DNA of 64,000 nt from positions 1 through 64,000 of the forward strand of contig NZ_WQGO01000004.1 of NCBI RefSeq assembly GCF_013034685.1, given 5' to 3'. This DNA comes from Ruegeria lacuscaerulensis (GTDB lineage: Bacteria; Pseudomonadota; Alphaproteobacteria; Rhodobacterales; Rhodobacteraceae). Made by a program: the position numbers and the translations under genes. Below are positions 1 through 8,259 of the stretch, one piece after another; positions within the stretch are counted from its first letter, which is position 1; the number at the start of each line of letters is the position of its first letter. The notes below the pieces were generated by a model. That model saw only the letters and a list, made by a program, of their open reading frames with translations. It searched no databases and was not told the DNA's origin.

Positions 1-424
1 CCGTCAGCACCGTCTCCAGCGCCCCAGCACCGCCTCAGCAGCGCCGGTGAAGGGGGTTCTAAGGTTTACCGATGGCCTCTGCAACAGCAAAATGACAAAA
101 AGCGAAATTTTTTTGCGAAACTCTTTTTCTTTTATATTTCACAAGCACTTAGGCTGCACTTCGATGACGGAAACCTGCGTCCACCCATCGCAATCACCTA
201 AGTACGCAAACGGCGAACCTCCAATCCAGTCTATATATAGTGGATGATACCTGTTTGGCCACAATAACCCCCGAGTCGAAGGGTGGACTCGACTCGGAAT
301 CCGCCCGCCCAAAACCAAGTGGACCGCGCCAAAAAACCAATTTCAACAGAACAGCCCCAGCTTGACCTTGCGCAATCTGACCTAATGGGGTCAGGTCGCA
401 GTCAGGATAAGCGCGCATCATGAA
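1..424. other. Non-coding leader upstream of pxp operon
   Basis: No gene is supported here. A plus-strand frame open from the left edge stops at 48-50 and ends in a Pro/Ala-rich string, so it could be the tail of a gene outside the window, but 15 codons cannot be identified. Bases 95-145 are strikingly AT-rich compared with the surroundings. A CTATATATAG palindrome lies near 231-240. Two inverted repeats lie between there and the pxpB start: 271-297 (listed separately) and a smaller one at 377-394 (CTGACC, 6-nt loop, GGTCAG). The stretch probably holds the pxp operon promoter and control sites. Confidence 0.5.
271..297. repeat. 9-bp perfect inverted repeat upstream of pxpB
   Basis: CCGAGTCGA at 271-279 is the exact reverse complement of TCGACTCGG at 289-297, separated by 9 nt. 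No T-run follows on either strand, so it is not an obvious intrinsic terminator. It lies about 130 bp upstream of pxpB and could be an operator or a leader hairpin. Function is inference. Confidence 0.5.
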
Positions 425-1180
425 ATGACCTCTAAATACGCTGACACTTTTCCCTGTATTCGCACCGTTGGCTTCGACGGGCTGCTGATCTCATTTGCAG
501 ATACCATGGCTGAACCTTCCAACAGGGCGGCATTGGCATTTCGGGGGGCAATCGATGCGTTAAACTGGGCCGGCGTTCTTGAGACATCGGCCTCATTGGC
601 GTCGGCCTATGTTCGTTTTGATCCAGCCGTGCTGCCGCATTCTGACATCAAGGACCGGTTGACACACCTGTTAGCACAACAGGACTGGTACAAAGCGGCG
701 ATGCCTGCGGGTCGCAGGCTTTGGACAGTCCCTACTGTTTATGGTGGTGAGCTTGCGCCGCAATTGGATGACGCCGCTCAGGCCGCTGGTCTGGAACCGG
801 CCGAGGCTGTGCGGCGCCTCAGTGCCACGCGGGTGCGGGTACTGACCATTGGTTTTGCCCCTGGGCAACCTTACCTCGGGCCGCTTGGGCCGGAATTCAA
901 CATACCGCGCCTCAAGGATCTGACCCCTATGGTGCCTGAAGGTGCGCTGGTTCTGGCCATATCACAATTCGTTCTGTTTTCGGGGCCTACACCCACGGGC
1001 TGGCGGCATGTGGGGCAAACGGCGTTCCGATGCTTCCGTCCAGATGCGCCCGACAGCTTTGCCCTAAGACCCGGTGACGAGATGCAATTCGTTCCCATAT
1101 CTGCCGATGAGTTGAACGCCATCCGCGCAGTCAATGGAGACGGGATGGGCGGCGCGACGTGTCAGGAGATCGAAGGATGA
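425..1180 (+). CDS. pxpB: 5-oxoprolinase subunit PxpB (KipI family)
   Basis: Subunit of the bacterial ATP-dependent 5-oxoprolinase PxpABC, which opens 5-oxoproline (pyroglutamate) to glutamate in the cytoplasm. The 251-aa product has the allophanate hydrolase subunit 1 / KipI fold signature: VPTVYGGE at about residues 102-109, GFAPGQPYLG at 143-152 and PTGWRHVG near 190-197. The identity is strongly supported by the neighbours: pxpC overlaps its stop codon (ATGA) and pxpA follows 13 bp after pxpC, the usual three-gene set. The ATG at 425 is the first usable start; an upstream ATG at 420 is immediately followed by a stop. The length is close to typical for the family. Confidence 0.92.
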   Translation: MTSKYADTFPCIRTVGFDGLLISFADTMAEPSNRAALAFRGAIDALNWAGVLETSASLASAYVRFDPAVLPHSDIKDRLTHLLAQQDWYKAAMPAGRRLWTVPTVYGGELAPQLDDAAQAAGLEPAEAVRRLSATRVRVLTIGFAPGQPYLGPLGPEFNIPRLKDLTPMVPEGALVLAISQFVLFSGPTPTGWRHVGQTAFRCFRPDAPDSFALRPGDEMQFVPISADELNAIRAVNGDGMGGATCQEIEG

Positions 1181-2175
1181 GCCTGTCAGTTCTGCGCATC
1201 GGTCCCGCCTGCACCATACAGGATCAAGGCCGCACCGGATATCTGGATCAGGGCCTGTCGCGTTCGGGTGCCGCGGATATTACGGCCCTTCACGAAGGCG
1301 CGGCGCTGTTGGCGCAAAGCACGGATTTGGCCGCGTTGGAAATGGCCGGAATGGGCGGAGACTTCGAAGCCACTCTAGGCACTGATATCGCCCTGACCGG
1401 TGCACCGATGCAGGCCAGCATTGATGGCAGTCCGGCCATGTGGAACGCCTCGCACAGGTTGGAGCCAGGTCAACGTCTGTCCATTGGGGCGGCCACGCAA
1501 GGCACGTATGGCTACCTCCACCTGAGCGGCGGGATTGATACGCCTCTGTTTCTGGGGTCTCGCGCGGCCCATCTGACCGCCAAGGTCGGGCGGGCCGTTC
1601 AGGCCGGTGATCAGTTGCCTGCCAAAGGCGGGGCTGGACGAGCGGGTATGAAGCTGCGGCCCGATGATAGGTTTTCCGGGGGGCGTCTTCGCGTTTTGGC
1701 CAGCTTCCAGACTTCTCTGTTCGATCAGGACACGCTGGATCGGTTCGCGCTGACCAGTTTCCAGCGGGGCGCGCGAGCGAACCGGATGGGGATGCAGCTT
1801 GAAAGCACGGGCGAGGGCTTTGCCGCCAATGGGCAGCTCAATATCCTGTCCGAGGTTATCACTCCCGGAGACATTCAGATGACCGGCACGGGCAATCCTT
1901 TCATCCTGCTCCCCGAATGTCAGACAACGGGCGGCTATCCCCGCATCGCAACCGTGCTGCCCTGCGACATCGCCCGCGCGGCGCAAACCCCGGCTGGGGG
2001 AGAGATACGGTTCGAGTTTGTGTCTCTGGAAGAGGCTATCACCCTGCACGCCGCCTATTTGGCCGATCTGGAGCGGCTACCCGGCCGTGTCGAGCCGATG
2101 GTTCGCGATCCACACGACATCCCGGACCTTCTGTCTTACCAGTTAATCGGCGGAGTGATCTCAGCCACCGAGTAA
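1177..2175 (+). CDS. pxpC: 5-oxoprolinase subunit PxpC (biotin-dependent carboxyltransferase/KipA family)
   Basis: Second subunit of PxpABC 5-oxoprolinase, from the allophanate hydrolase subunit 2 / KipA family. The 332-aa product starts at ATG 1177, which overlaps the pxpB stop as ATGA and has AGGAG at 1164-1168. A GTG at 1159 gives a longer frame but lacks this spacing. Visible family features are an N-terminal IQDQGRTGYLDQG stretch followed by RSGAAD, and a C-terminal MTGTGNPFILLPECQTTGGY run that matches the conserved glycine-rich block of the family. Translational coupling with pxpB suggests stoichiometric assembly. Confidence 0.92.
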   Translation: MSLSVLRIGPACTIQDQGRTGYLDQGLSRSGAADITALHEGAALLAQSTDLAALEMAGMGGDFEATLGTDIALTGAPMQASIDGSPAMWNASHRLEPGQRLSIGAATQGTYGYLHLSGGIDTPLFLGSRAAHLTAKVGRAVQAGDQLPAKGGAGRAGMKLRPDDRFSGGRLRVLASFQTSLFDQDTLDRFALTSFQRGARANRMGMQLESTGEGFAANGQLNILSEVITPGDIQMTGTGNPFILLPECQTTGGYPRIATVLPCDIARAAQTPAGGEIRFEFVSLEEAITLHAAYLADLERLPGRVEPMVRDPHDIPDLLSYQLIGGVISATE

Positions 2176-2188
2176 AGGAGAATTGCCG

Positions 2189-2950
2189 ATGCCCAGCGTC
2201 GATCTGAATGCGGATATGGGGGAAAGCTTTGGCCCCTGGAAGATGGGCGATGATGACAGCCTGCTGAAGATCATCACCTCGGCCAATATCGCATGTGGCT
2301 TTCATGCAGGCGACTGGGATGTGATGGCGCAGACGATGACGCTGGCCGCAGAAAACGGCGTTGGGATCGGTGCGCATCCCGGCTTTCCCGATCTACAGGG
2401 CTTTGGTCGCCGCAACATGAAAATACCATACGCGTCCCTGCGCAATCTGGTGCGCTATCAACTGGGGGCCGCGTTGGGTATGGCGCAGGCGGTTGGTACC
2501 AAAGTCCGGCATCTGAAATTGCACGGCGCGTTGGCCAATATGTGCTCGGTTGATGTGGATATGGCGCGCGCCTGCTATCAGGGTGCGTTGGACGTGGACC
2601 CCGATATCATCATCATGGTGCTGGCCGTCACCAAACAGGAAGAAGCTGTACGCGACCTTGGCTGCAAATGGGTCGGAGAGATTTTTGCCGACCGCGCCTA
2701 TAATGACGACGGAACGCTAGTGGATCGCAGCCTGCCCGGAGCGGTTATTCACGACCCAGAACTTGCCGGGCAACGCATCCTGAACATGGTGCGCGAAGGA
2801 GCCATCATCACTGAATCCGGCAAACGGCTTGAAACTTCGATCGACACCATCTGCCTGCACGGAGATGGCTCAACGGCAGTGCAAATCGCAGCCTCGGTGC
2901 GCGAAAACCTGATTGCAGGTGGGGTCGAGGTGACGAAGTTCATTCGCTGA
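2189..2950 (+). CDS. pxpA: 5-oxoprolinase subunit PxpA (LamB/YcsF family)
   Basis: Catalytic-type subunit of PxpABC, a LamB/YcsF TIM-barrel protein of 253 aa. Family motifs are clear: DLNADMGESFG at the N-terminus, ANIACGFHAGD at about residues 32-42, GAHPGFPD near 60 and a conserved LHGAL. The start at ATG 2189 is chosen because AAAGGAG at 2174-2180 is spaced 8 nt from it; an in-frame TTG at 2183 is too close. It is the last gene of the pxpBCA operon. The protein probably removes 5-oxoproline formed by spontaneous glutamine or glutamate cyclisation. Confidence 0.93.
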   Translation: MPSVDLNADMGESFGPWKMGDDDSLLKIITSANIACGFHAGDWDVMAQTMTLAAENGVGIGAHPGFPDLQGFGRRNMKIPYASLRNLVRYQLGAALGMAQAVGTKVRHLKLHGALANMCSVDVDMARACYQGALDVDPDIIIMVLAVTKQEEAVRDLGCKWVGEIFADRAYNDDGTLVDRSLPGAVIHDPELAGQRILNMVREGAIITESGKRLETSIDTICLHGDGSTAVQIAASVRENLIAGGVEVTKFIR

Positions 2951-2984
2951 TCAGATTGGCTTAAGACGAAGCGGCTACACCCTT

Positions 2985-3060
2985 GGTGTTGCCGGGGTCA
3001 GTTTCAGCCCCTAGCATGACCACAAGTCCATGTTCTGAATACCACAATCCCGGCAACACC
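2985..3060. repeat. 12-bp perfect inverted repeat between pxpA and the VOC gene
   Basis: GGTGTTGCCGGG at 2985-2996 is the exact reverse complement of CCCGGCAACACC at 3049-3060. The arms are separated by 52 nt, which contains a competing GGGG (2994-2997) / CCCC (3008-3011) pairing. There is no T-run. The arms end 40 bp before the next start codon, so they could be paired operator half-sites or a structured 5' leader for the downstream gene. Confidence 0.5.
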
Positions 3061-3100
3061 CTGTGCCAGCTGCAAGGCGCAGGAGCAAGGAGATAGCTTA

Positions 3101-4348
3101 ATGTCTTTCGATCTGATGTCTTACCAACCGCGTGGCGACAAGAAAAACTCGAATTTTTTCACCGAGTATCTGCCCAAAATCTACGAACGCCGCACCAGCT
3201 CGGGCGTTGCCGATCTGGTCGGGGCGATGAAGGCAATCGTGATACAGGTGGAAACTGATGCGCTGTTTGACACTCTGGTCGAGCTCTACGTGATGACACC
3301 CTATCGCCACACGGCCAGCTATCTGGGGCACACACATAAATTCTCGGTCCTGCACTCGCATCCCGACTATCCGGCGCTGGTTGTGATGGCGCCACTCAAT
3401 CCATCGTTCGAAGACTTTATCCCCCGCATCAACCGTATGTATCCGCTGGCGCGGAAGACCCCGCAGACCCGCTATGTCGGAGAGGTTTTTGCCGCTTCCG
3501 ACCTGACTGCGCTGACCCAAACGCTGCAGGATCAGAATATTCGATTCGAATATTCTGGGGACACCGAAAACCCGTTCTACACGCTGGATGGCCTGCGCTT
3601 CACAACCCCGTCGGATTTCACCTGCAACCGGGTGGGCTATTCGACGCTGGATTTCAACGACACCGACAGCCTGGGCCTAGGCGACCGGATTTTGCTGAGC
3701 GACGACGAAAAAGCCCGTCTGGATCAGGCCGCCGCATTTGGTGCGGACAGCAAGATTGCACCGCTGATGCTGGGCATTGACCACCTCGCCACGCGGGTTC
3801 TGGCCGGCGAGCGTGAGGACGCGATCCTCGAATTTCTGACCATGGTGCCCTACTATTTCTGGGGGGCGTACAACATCTCTGAGATGAATTCGTCCACCAA
3901 TGTGAACCGAAACCCAAACGTAGATGACGACAAGAAATCGCCTGCCAAAGTGTTCACCGCCAACAACACGCCGTCCTTCGTGAATTCCTTCGCCAAGCTG
4001 CCGATGCCGACCGAGGATTTTGTCCGCAATTTCGGCCGTCGCCTGCATCACATGGCGTTCGAAGTTCAGGATGGCGATCACGGCGCGGGTGAAAAGAACG
4101 TGGATTTCGTGGTGAATACGCTCAAGGACAAAGGCGTGCCATTTCTGGCCCATGTGGTGGGTGAATGTAAGGATGACCCGAACCTTAAGCAGATCTTCTC
4201 GAAACACTCGAAAAACACCCTGCTGATCACCGAATATATCGAACGTTGCCACAAATATGATGGCTTTTTCACCAAAGATAATGTCGCCGCGCTGACCGCA
4301 GCGGCCGGACAGGATGAGCAATATCAGCACGGACACGTGTTCGACTGA
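3101..4348 (+). CDS. VOC-superfamily protein resembling 4-hydroxyphenylpyruvate dioxygenase
   Basis: 415-aa protein whose C-terminal half reads like the catalytic domain of HPPD-type VOC (vicinal oxygen chelate) dioxygenases. GIDHLA at about 225-230 would supply the first metal His, LHHMAFEVQDG at 315-325 the second, and LLITEYIERC at 374-383 the Glu. The spacing and the KQIFSKHSKN stretch before the last motif fit HPPD. The N-terminal half is less recognisable. The substrate is not determinable from sequence; a role in aromatic keto-acid oxidation is an inference from family. It stands alone after the pxp operon with its own 150-bp intergenic region containing a long inverted repeat. No partner gene of tyrosine degradation is adjacent. 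Confidence 0.6.
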   Translation: MSFDLMSYQPRGDKKNSNFFTEYLPKIYERRTSSGVADLVGAMKAIVIQVETDALFDTLVELYVMTPYRHTASYLGHTHKFSVLHSHPDYPALVVMAPLNPSFEDFIPRINRMYPLARKTPQTRYVGEVFAASDLTALTQTLQDQNIRFEYSGDTENPFYTLDGLRFTTPSDFTCNRVGYSTLDFNDTDSLGLGDRILLSDDEKARLDQAAAFGADSKIAPLMLGIDHLATRVLAGEREDAILEFLTMVPYYFWGAYNISEMNSSTNVNRNPNVDDDKKSPAKVFTANNTPSFVNSFAKLPMPTEDFVRNFGRRLHHMAFEVQDGDHGAGEKNVDFVVNTLKDKGVPFLAHVVGECKDDPNLKQIFSKHSKNTLLITEYIERCHKYDGFFTKDNVAALTAAAGQDEQYQHGHVFD

Positions 4349-4373
4349 AGCGCTGATGTTTTGTATCAAGCGC

Positions 4374-4403
4374 CAAAAAAAGGCTGCGAGTTTCCTCGCA
4401 GCC
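4374..4403 (-). terminator. Rho-independent terminator of the carboxypeptidase gene
   Basis: GGCTGCGAG (4382-4390), a 4-nt loop, and CTCGCAGCC (4395-4403) form a perfect 9-bp stem. On the minus strand it is followed by a run of seven T (the A-run at 4375-4381), so it terminates the minus-strand gene ending at 4434. On the plus strand no T-run follows, although the hairpin may still protect the 3' end of the VOC mRNA. Confidence 0.85.
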
Positions 4404-4433
4404 AAATCCAACCAGGAGAGAGAATGTCGGGTC

Positions 4434-5843
4434 TTATGACGGCCCGATCATGAAACAGGTGACGTTGCGGGCTTGCAGCCTGCGGCACGCCAGATCGGCT
4501 TGTTCGCGGGTCATGCCCTGAAACGTCGCATCGAAGCCACGCGCGCTTTGGTTCACTTTGCGCAACGTGCCTTCCAGAGTGGTCATTTCCGCCAGAGCGG
4601 TTTTCAACAGCACCTTCTCGGCCTCGTATCGCGTGGTATAGCGGCCCACATTCACACCCCACAAATGTCCACCCGAGGTAGACAGACGGGTGACGATTTC
4701 GGGCTCGGGTTCTGGCTGAACATTCGGGTCGGTCGAGGCCAGAACCAGGCTATCCGGGCGCGCTGCGGGGCGCGGTGTGTCCCCCGTTGGAGCCTGCACA
4801 TCCGCCTGCGCGATGGCTGCGGCGATCCCATTCTGGATGCGTGCATCATGCTGCGCAGCCGTGGCGGCGACGGCCCCGGCCAACTGCACAGTCGCCGCGC
4901 TTGGGCGCACAACCGGACGCAGGCTGGTGGTCGGGGCACCGACCAGACGGGCAACCTGCACATTCAGGCCCGCATTGCCCGCATAAGCCGGACGCGAAGG
5001 CTTGCGAATGGGCGCGCGCGACGGGGCGCGGCGGAAGCCCATATCCAGCAATTCTGCCACTTTGGCATTGCGCGATGCACCCGATTTGCCGCCAAAGACG
5101 GTAGCGATGATCCGTTCATCCTTGCGCTTGGCCGAGGCCACAAGGTTGAAACCCGCAGCCCGCGTGTAGCCGGTCTTGATCCCGTCCGCGCCTTTATAGG
5201 CGGCCAAAAGGCGGCGGTTCGTATTGGGCACCGTCTTGATCCCGGCATCGGTCGAACGACGTGAGAACAGGTTGTAATATTGCGGATAATCATACAGCAG
5301 ATGCCGCCCCAGCGTGGTCATGTCGCGCGCCGTGGACAGGTGGCCCGACTCGGTCAGGCCATGGGCGTTCTTGAAGGTCGTGCGGCTCATACCCATCGCT
5401 TTGGCGGTCCGGGTCATGCGGCGGGCAAATGCTGCTTCGGAGCCGCTGATGGCGATCCCGATGGCCGTCGCCGCGTCATTTGCGGATTTCACCGCCGCCG
5501 CGCGGATCAGATACCGGAAAGCAATTCGCTGTCCCGAGCGCAAACCCAACTTGGACGGAGGCTCTGCAGCCGCCGCTTTGGTTATGCGAACCTGCGTGTC
5601 CAGCTCAATCTCGCCATTCCGAACGGCCTCGAACGCGATATAGAGCGTCATCATCTTGGTCAGTGACGCAGGGTGCAGCCGGGTGTCGGCATTGCGCGAA
5701 TGCAGCACCTCGCCGGTGCGTGCGTCAATCACCATCGCTGCATAAGGCGCGGCGACAGATTGCACCGGCACCAAGGAAAGCAGCCATACGAATGCTATAA
5801 GAAATAAGCCCATTCGGGCCGGAACTGTCCGCCGAACCTGCAC
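4434..5843 (-). CDS. D-alanyl-D-alanine carboxypeptidase (DacA/PBP5 type) with C-terminal SPOR domain
   Basis: Periplasmic serine peptidase (S11 family) that trims the terminal D-Ala of peptidoglycan stem peptides. The 469-aa product has an N-terminal hydrophobic export segment (about residues 11-32). The three penicillin-binding motifs are present: SLTK at 60-63 (catalytic Ser60), SAN at 120-122 and KTG at 223-225. Residues from about 385 to the end look like a SPOR domain (LWGVNVGRYTTRYEAEK, then a terminal AC/CF Cys pair), which would direct it to denuded glycan at the septum. A long Pro/Ala-rich linker lies between. Monocistronic, with a clear terminator at 4374-4403. Confidence 0.9.
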   Translation of the reverse strand: MQVRRTVPARMGLFLIAFVWLLSLVPVQSVAAPYAAMVIDARTGEVLHSRNADTRLHPASLTKMMTLYIAFEAVRNGEIELDTQVRITKAAAAEPPSKLGLRSGQRIAFRYLIRAAAVKSANDAATAIGIAISGSEAAFARRMTRTAKAMGMSRTTFKNAHGLTESGHLSTARDMTTLGRHLLYDYPQYYNLFSRRSTDAGIKTVPNTNRRLLAAYKGADGIKTGYTRAAGFNLVASAKRKDERIIATVFGGKSGASRNAKVAELLDMGFRRAPSRAPIRKPSRPAYAGNAGLNVQVARLVGAPTTSLRPVVRPSAATVQLAGAVAATAAQHDARIQNGIAAAIAQADVQAPTGDTPRPAARPDSLVLASTDPNVQPEPEPEIVTRLSTSGGHLWGVNVGRYTTRYEAEKVLLKTALAEMTTLEGTLRKVNQSARGFDATFQGMTREQADLACRRLQARNVTCFMIGPS

Positions 5844-6094
5844 GATCTTTGCCTCTGTCTACCTCGGGCCGCCGGGTTTTCCCGGTCAGCAAATCATTTA
5901 TTTTATTGCCCACCAGCGTAACACAGAGGTCGCGCGAAAGAAACCGAAAGCTGGCTAAATCGTCGTTTGTTTCAAGGCGTGTCGCACCACAATATGTAGA
6001 ACAGAACCACCGCGCACCCACTAGATCAGCGCCTGACGCAGCGCCTCCACGCCCCTTGGCATCAATTTTTTGTAACTGGGGCCATTCGGCAACA

Positions 6095-6796
6095 TCAGGA
6101 AAACGTGTTGATGAACCCCGACAACTCCCCAAGATCCCGCAGTTCTTTGTAGCGCTGTGAGGTGGATGGGACCTCGGCTTCTTCGATCTCCCATATCAGC
6201 CCGTGGGGCACATAGACGCCCCAACACCCAGCCTGAATCGGGGCGACCACATCGGACCGCATCGAATTGCCAACCATCATCGCATGTTCCGGCCCATCCC
6301 CGTGACGCGCGAAAATTTCGGTGTATGTCCCCGCGGTCTTTTCCGAAACGATCTCGACCTCATCAAACAGCTCGCCCAAACCTGATTGGGCCAGCTTACG
6401 CTCTTGGTCGATCAGATCACCTTTGGTGATCAAAACAACCTTGTGAGTCGTCGCGACAGCCTCGATCGCTTCGCGGGCATGGGGCAGCAATTCGATAGGG
6501 TGGGCCAACATCTCTTGCCCGGCTTCGATCAATTGGCGAATGACCGAGGCAGGCACTCGGTCTTCCGTCACCTCAATGGCTGTCTCGATCATCGACAAGG
6601 TGAAGCCTTTGATTCCATAACCATAATGGCGGATATTACGCTTTTCAGCGGCCAGAAGGCGGTCCATCAGATGATCCCGCTCGGCGTGATCCGCCAGCAG
6701 ATCAGCAAAATGCGCCTGTGTCAGTTGAAAGAAACGCTCATTGTGCCACAACGTGTCATCTGCATCGAACCCGACGATGGTCAGCTTGTTTTCCAT
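6095..6796 (-). CDS. HAD-superfamily hydrolase
   Basis: 233-aa haloacid dehalogenase-like hydrolase. Motif I is FDADDTLW at about residues 10-17, with Asp11 as nucleophile and Asp13 as acid/base. Motif II/III is represented by VLITKGD near 128-134 and motif IV by MVGNSMRSDV near 173-182. Members of this group are phosphatases acting on small metabolites or phosphoglycolate; the substrate cannot be read from the sequence. It is divergent from clpS, with about 115 bp between starts. The 251 bp between this gene and the downstream carboxypeptidase presumably hold the latter's promoter; no other gene is seen there. Confidence 0.8.
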   Translation of the reverse strand: MENKLTIVGFDADDTLWHNERFFQLTQAHFADLLADHAERDHLMDRLLAAEKRNIRHYGYGIKGFTLSMIETAIEVTEDRVPASVIRQLIEAGQEMLAHPIELLPHAREAIEAVATTHKVVLITKGDLIDQERKLAQSGLGELFDEVEIVSEKTAGTYTEIFARHGDGPEHAMMVGNSMRSDVVAPIQAGCWGVYVPHGLIWEIEEAEVPSTSQRYKELRDLGELSGFINTFS

Positions 6797-6911
6797 TGCA
6801 TTTGCGTCCTGCTGGCTCTTTTCTCTGGCCCCTTGGACGTTATATAACCGCTCAGATAAACCGAAGCCTGAATCGGTATAGGTGCGCGCAATGTTTGAAA
6901 ATCAATGGACA

Positions 6912-7232
6912 ATGTCTGACAATTCGGATGACGAGGGTGACTCGTCCGTCCTGGTCGAGACGCGGCCGAAGACCAAACGCCCGCCGCTGTACAAGGTGTT
7001 GCTGTTGAATGACGACTACACGCCGATGGAGTTCGTGGTTCATGTGCTTGAACGTTTCTTCGGCATGACCCATGCGCAGGCGTTCGAGATCATGCTGACC
7101 GTGCATAAGAAAGGCGTCGCCGTCGTTGGCGTCTTCAGCCATGAGATTGCCGAGACCAAAGTGGGTCAGGTAATGGACTTCGCCCGCAGGCACCAACACC
7201 CCCTGCAATGCACCATGGAACGTGAAGAGTAA
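6912..7232 (+). CDS. clpS: ATP-dependent Clp protease adaptor ClpS
   Basis: Adaptor that binds N-degron substrates and delivers them to ClpAP. The core reads [20 protein letters not shown], with the conserved [10 protein letters not shown] substrate pocket and the HxxG and H-E residues ([11 protein letters not shown]) of the family. The C-terminus [11 protein letters not shown] is typical of alphaproteobacterial ClpS. The frame is open further upstream, with an ATG at 6891 and a GTG at 6882. The ATG at 6912 (MSDNSDDEG) is chosen because ClpS homologues usually begin with a short acidic tail; none of the candidate starts has a strong ribosome binding site, so the start is uncertain. Confidence 0.93.
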   Translation: MSDNSDDEGDSSVLVETRPKTKRPPLYKVLLLNDDYTPMEFVVHVLERFFGMTHAQAFEIMLTVHKKGVAVVGVFSHEIAETKVGQVMDFARRHQHPLQCTMEREE

Positions 7233-7256
7233 CCCTGCTCTTCCCGAAAATCGCTG

Positions 7257-8222
7257 ATGTCCCCTCGCCTTGATCTTGCCCTGAACAGCGGCCTTGCGCT
7301 GTCACAGCCGCTGACGGTGATCGGTCCGACACCTACCCACGACCTGTCCGCGATGCCGCGCGACGTGCAGGTGGTGCAGTCGTTCAAACCATTCCACGAC
7401 CATTTTGAAGCGCAGGGGTTTGACGTCACACCCGAGGCCAGACATGCGTGTCAAGACGCGGTAATCTTTCTGCCTCGCGCCAAGTCGCTGGCTCGCAGTC
7501 TTGTGCAACAAGCCTGTTTACGCGCCGAGGGCTTAATCGTTGTGGACGGAGCCAAAACCGACGGGGTGGACAGCCTGCTGAAGGACATTCGCAAACGCGT
7601 TCCAGTCGAAGGGCCGATTTCCAAGGCGCATGGCAAGATATTCTGGTTCACCTCCGATCCAGCGGCGTTCGCCGATTGGGCTGCGCCCAAGTCGCAAGTG
7701 GTGGACGGGTTTAAAACTGCCCCCGGCGTCTTCTCAGCGGACGGAGTTGACCCGGCCTCGGCGCTGTTGCTGGACGCATTGCCCGCTAAACCAGGCGCGC
7801 GGGTGGCTGATCTGGGCGCGGGCTGGGGCTTCCTGTCCGCCAACCTGCTGCAAAAACAAGGGCTGCGCAGTCTGCATCTGGTTGAGGCAGACCACATCGC
7901 CCTGGCCTGCGCCAAGACCAACGTCACCGACGAAAAGGCATCGTTCCATTGGGCTGACGCCGTGACATGGCGTGCGCCCGAGGGGCTGGACGCGGTTGTT
8001 ATGAACCCGCCCTTTCACACTTCGCGCAGCGCAGACCCCGCGCTGGGTCAGGGCTTTATTCAATCCGCTGCGCGCAATCTGGCGAAGCACGGAGAGCTGT
8101 GGATGGTGGCCAATCGCCACCTGCCTTACGAAACAACTCTGAACGACACATTCGCGCGTGTCGAAGAAGTGACCGGAGACAATCGGTTCAAGGTGTTCCA
8201 CGCCTCTCGCCCTCGGCGATGA
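7257..8222 (+). CDS. Class I SAM-dependent methyltransferase, RsmC/RlmG-like
   Basis: 321-aa methyltransferase. The SAM-binding motif I is VADLGAGWGFLS at about residues 183-194 and the N6/N2-guanine-type catalytic motif is NPPFH at 250-254. The N-terminal 160 residues form a second, degenerate methyltransferase-like domain, which is the architecture of RsmC (16S rRNA m2G1207) and RlmG. The product therefore probably methylates a guanine of rRNA. It follows clpS by 24 bp and may be cotranscribed with it. Assignment to RsmC specifically is an inference from architecture; RlmG is the alternative. Confidence 0.8.
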   Translation: MSPRLDLALNSGLALSQPLTVIGPTPTHDLSAMPRDVQVVQSFKPFHDHFEAQGFDVTPEARHACQDAVIFLPRAKSLARSLVQQACLRAEGLIVVDGAKTDGVDSLLKDIRKRVPVEGPISKAHGKIFWFTSDPAAFADWAAPKSQVVDGFKTAPGVFSADGVDPASALLLDALPAKPGARVADLGAGWGFLSANLLQKQGLRSLHLVEADHIALACAKTNVTDEKASFHWADAVTWRAPEGLDAVVMNPPFHTSRSADPALGQGFIQSAARNLAKHGELWMVANRHLPYETTLNDTFARVEEVTGDNRFKVFHASRPRR

Positions 8223-8259
8223 TCCCGGTTAACCTGCGCGCAACTCAGGGAGGTTCCGC

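Noticed and set aside
1375..2049. Long minus-strand frame opposite pxpC
   Set aside because: It is a GC-rich antisense shadow of pxpC with no domain features; similar shadows oppose most genes here.
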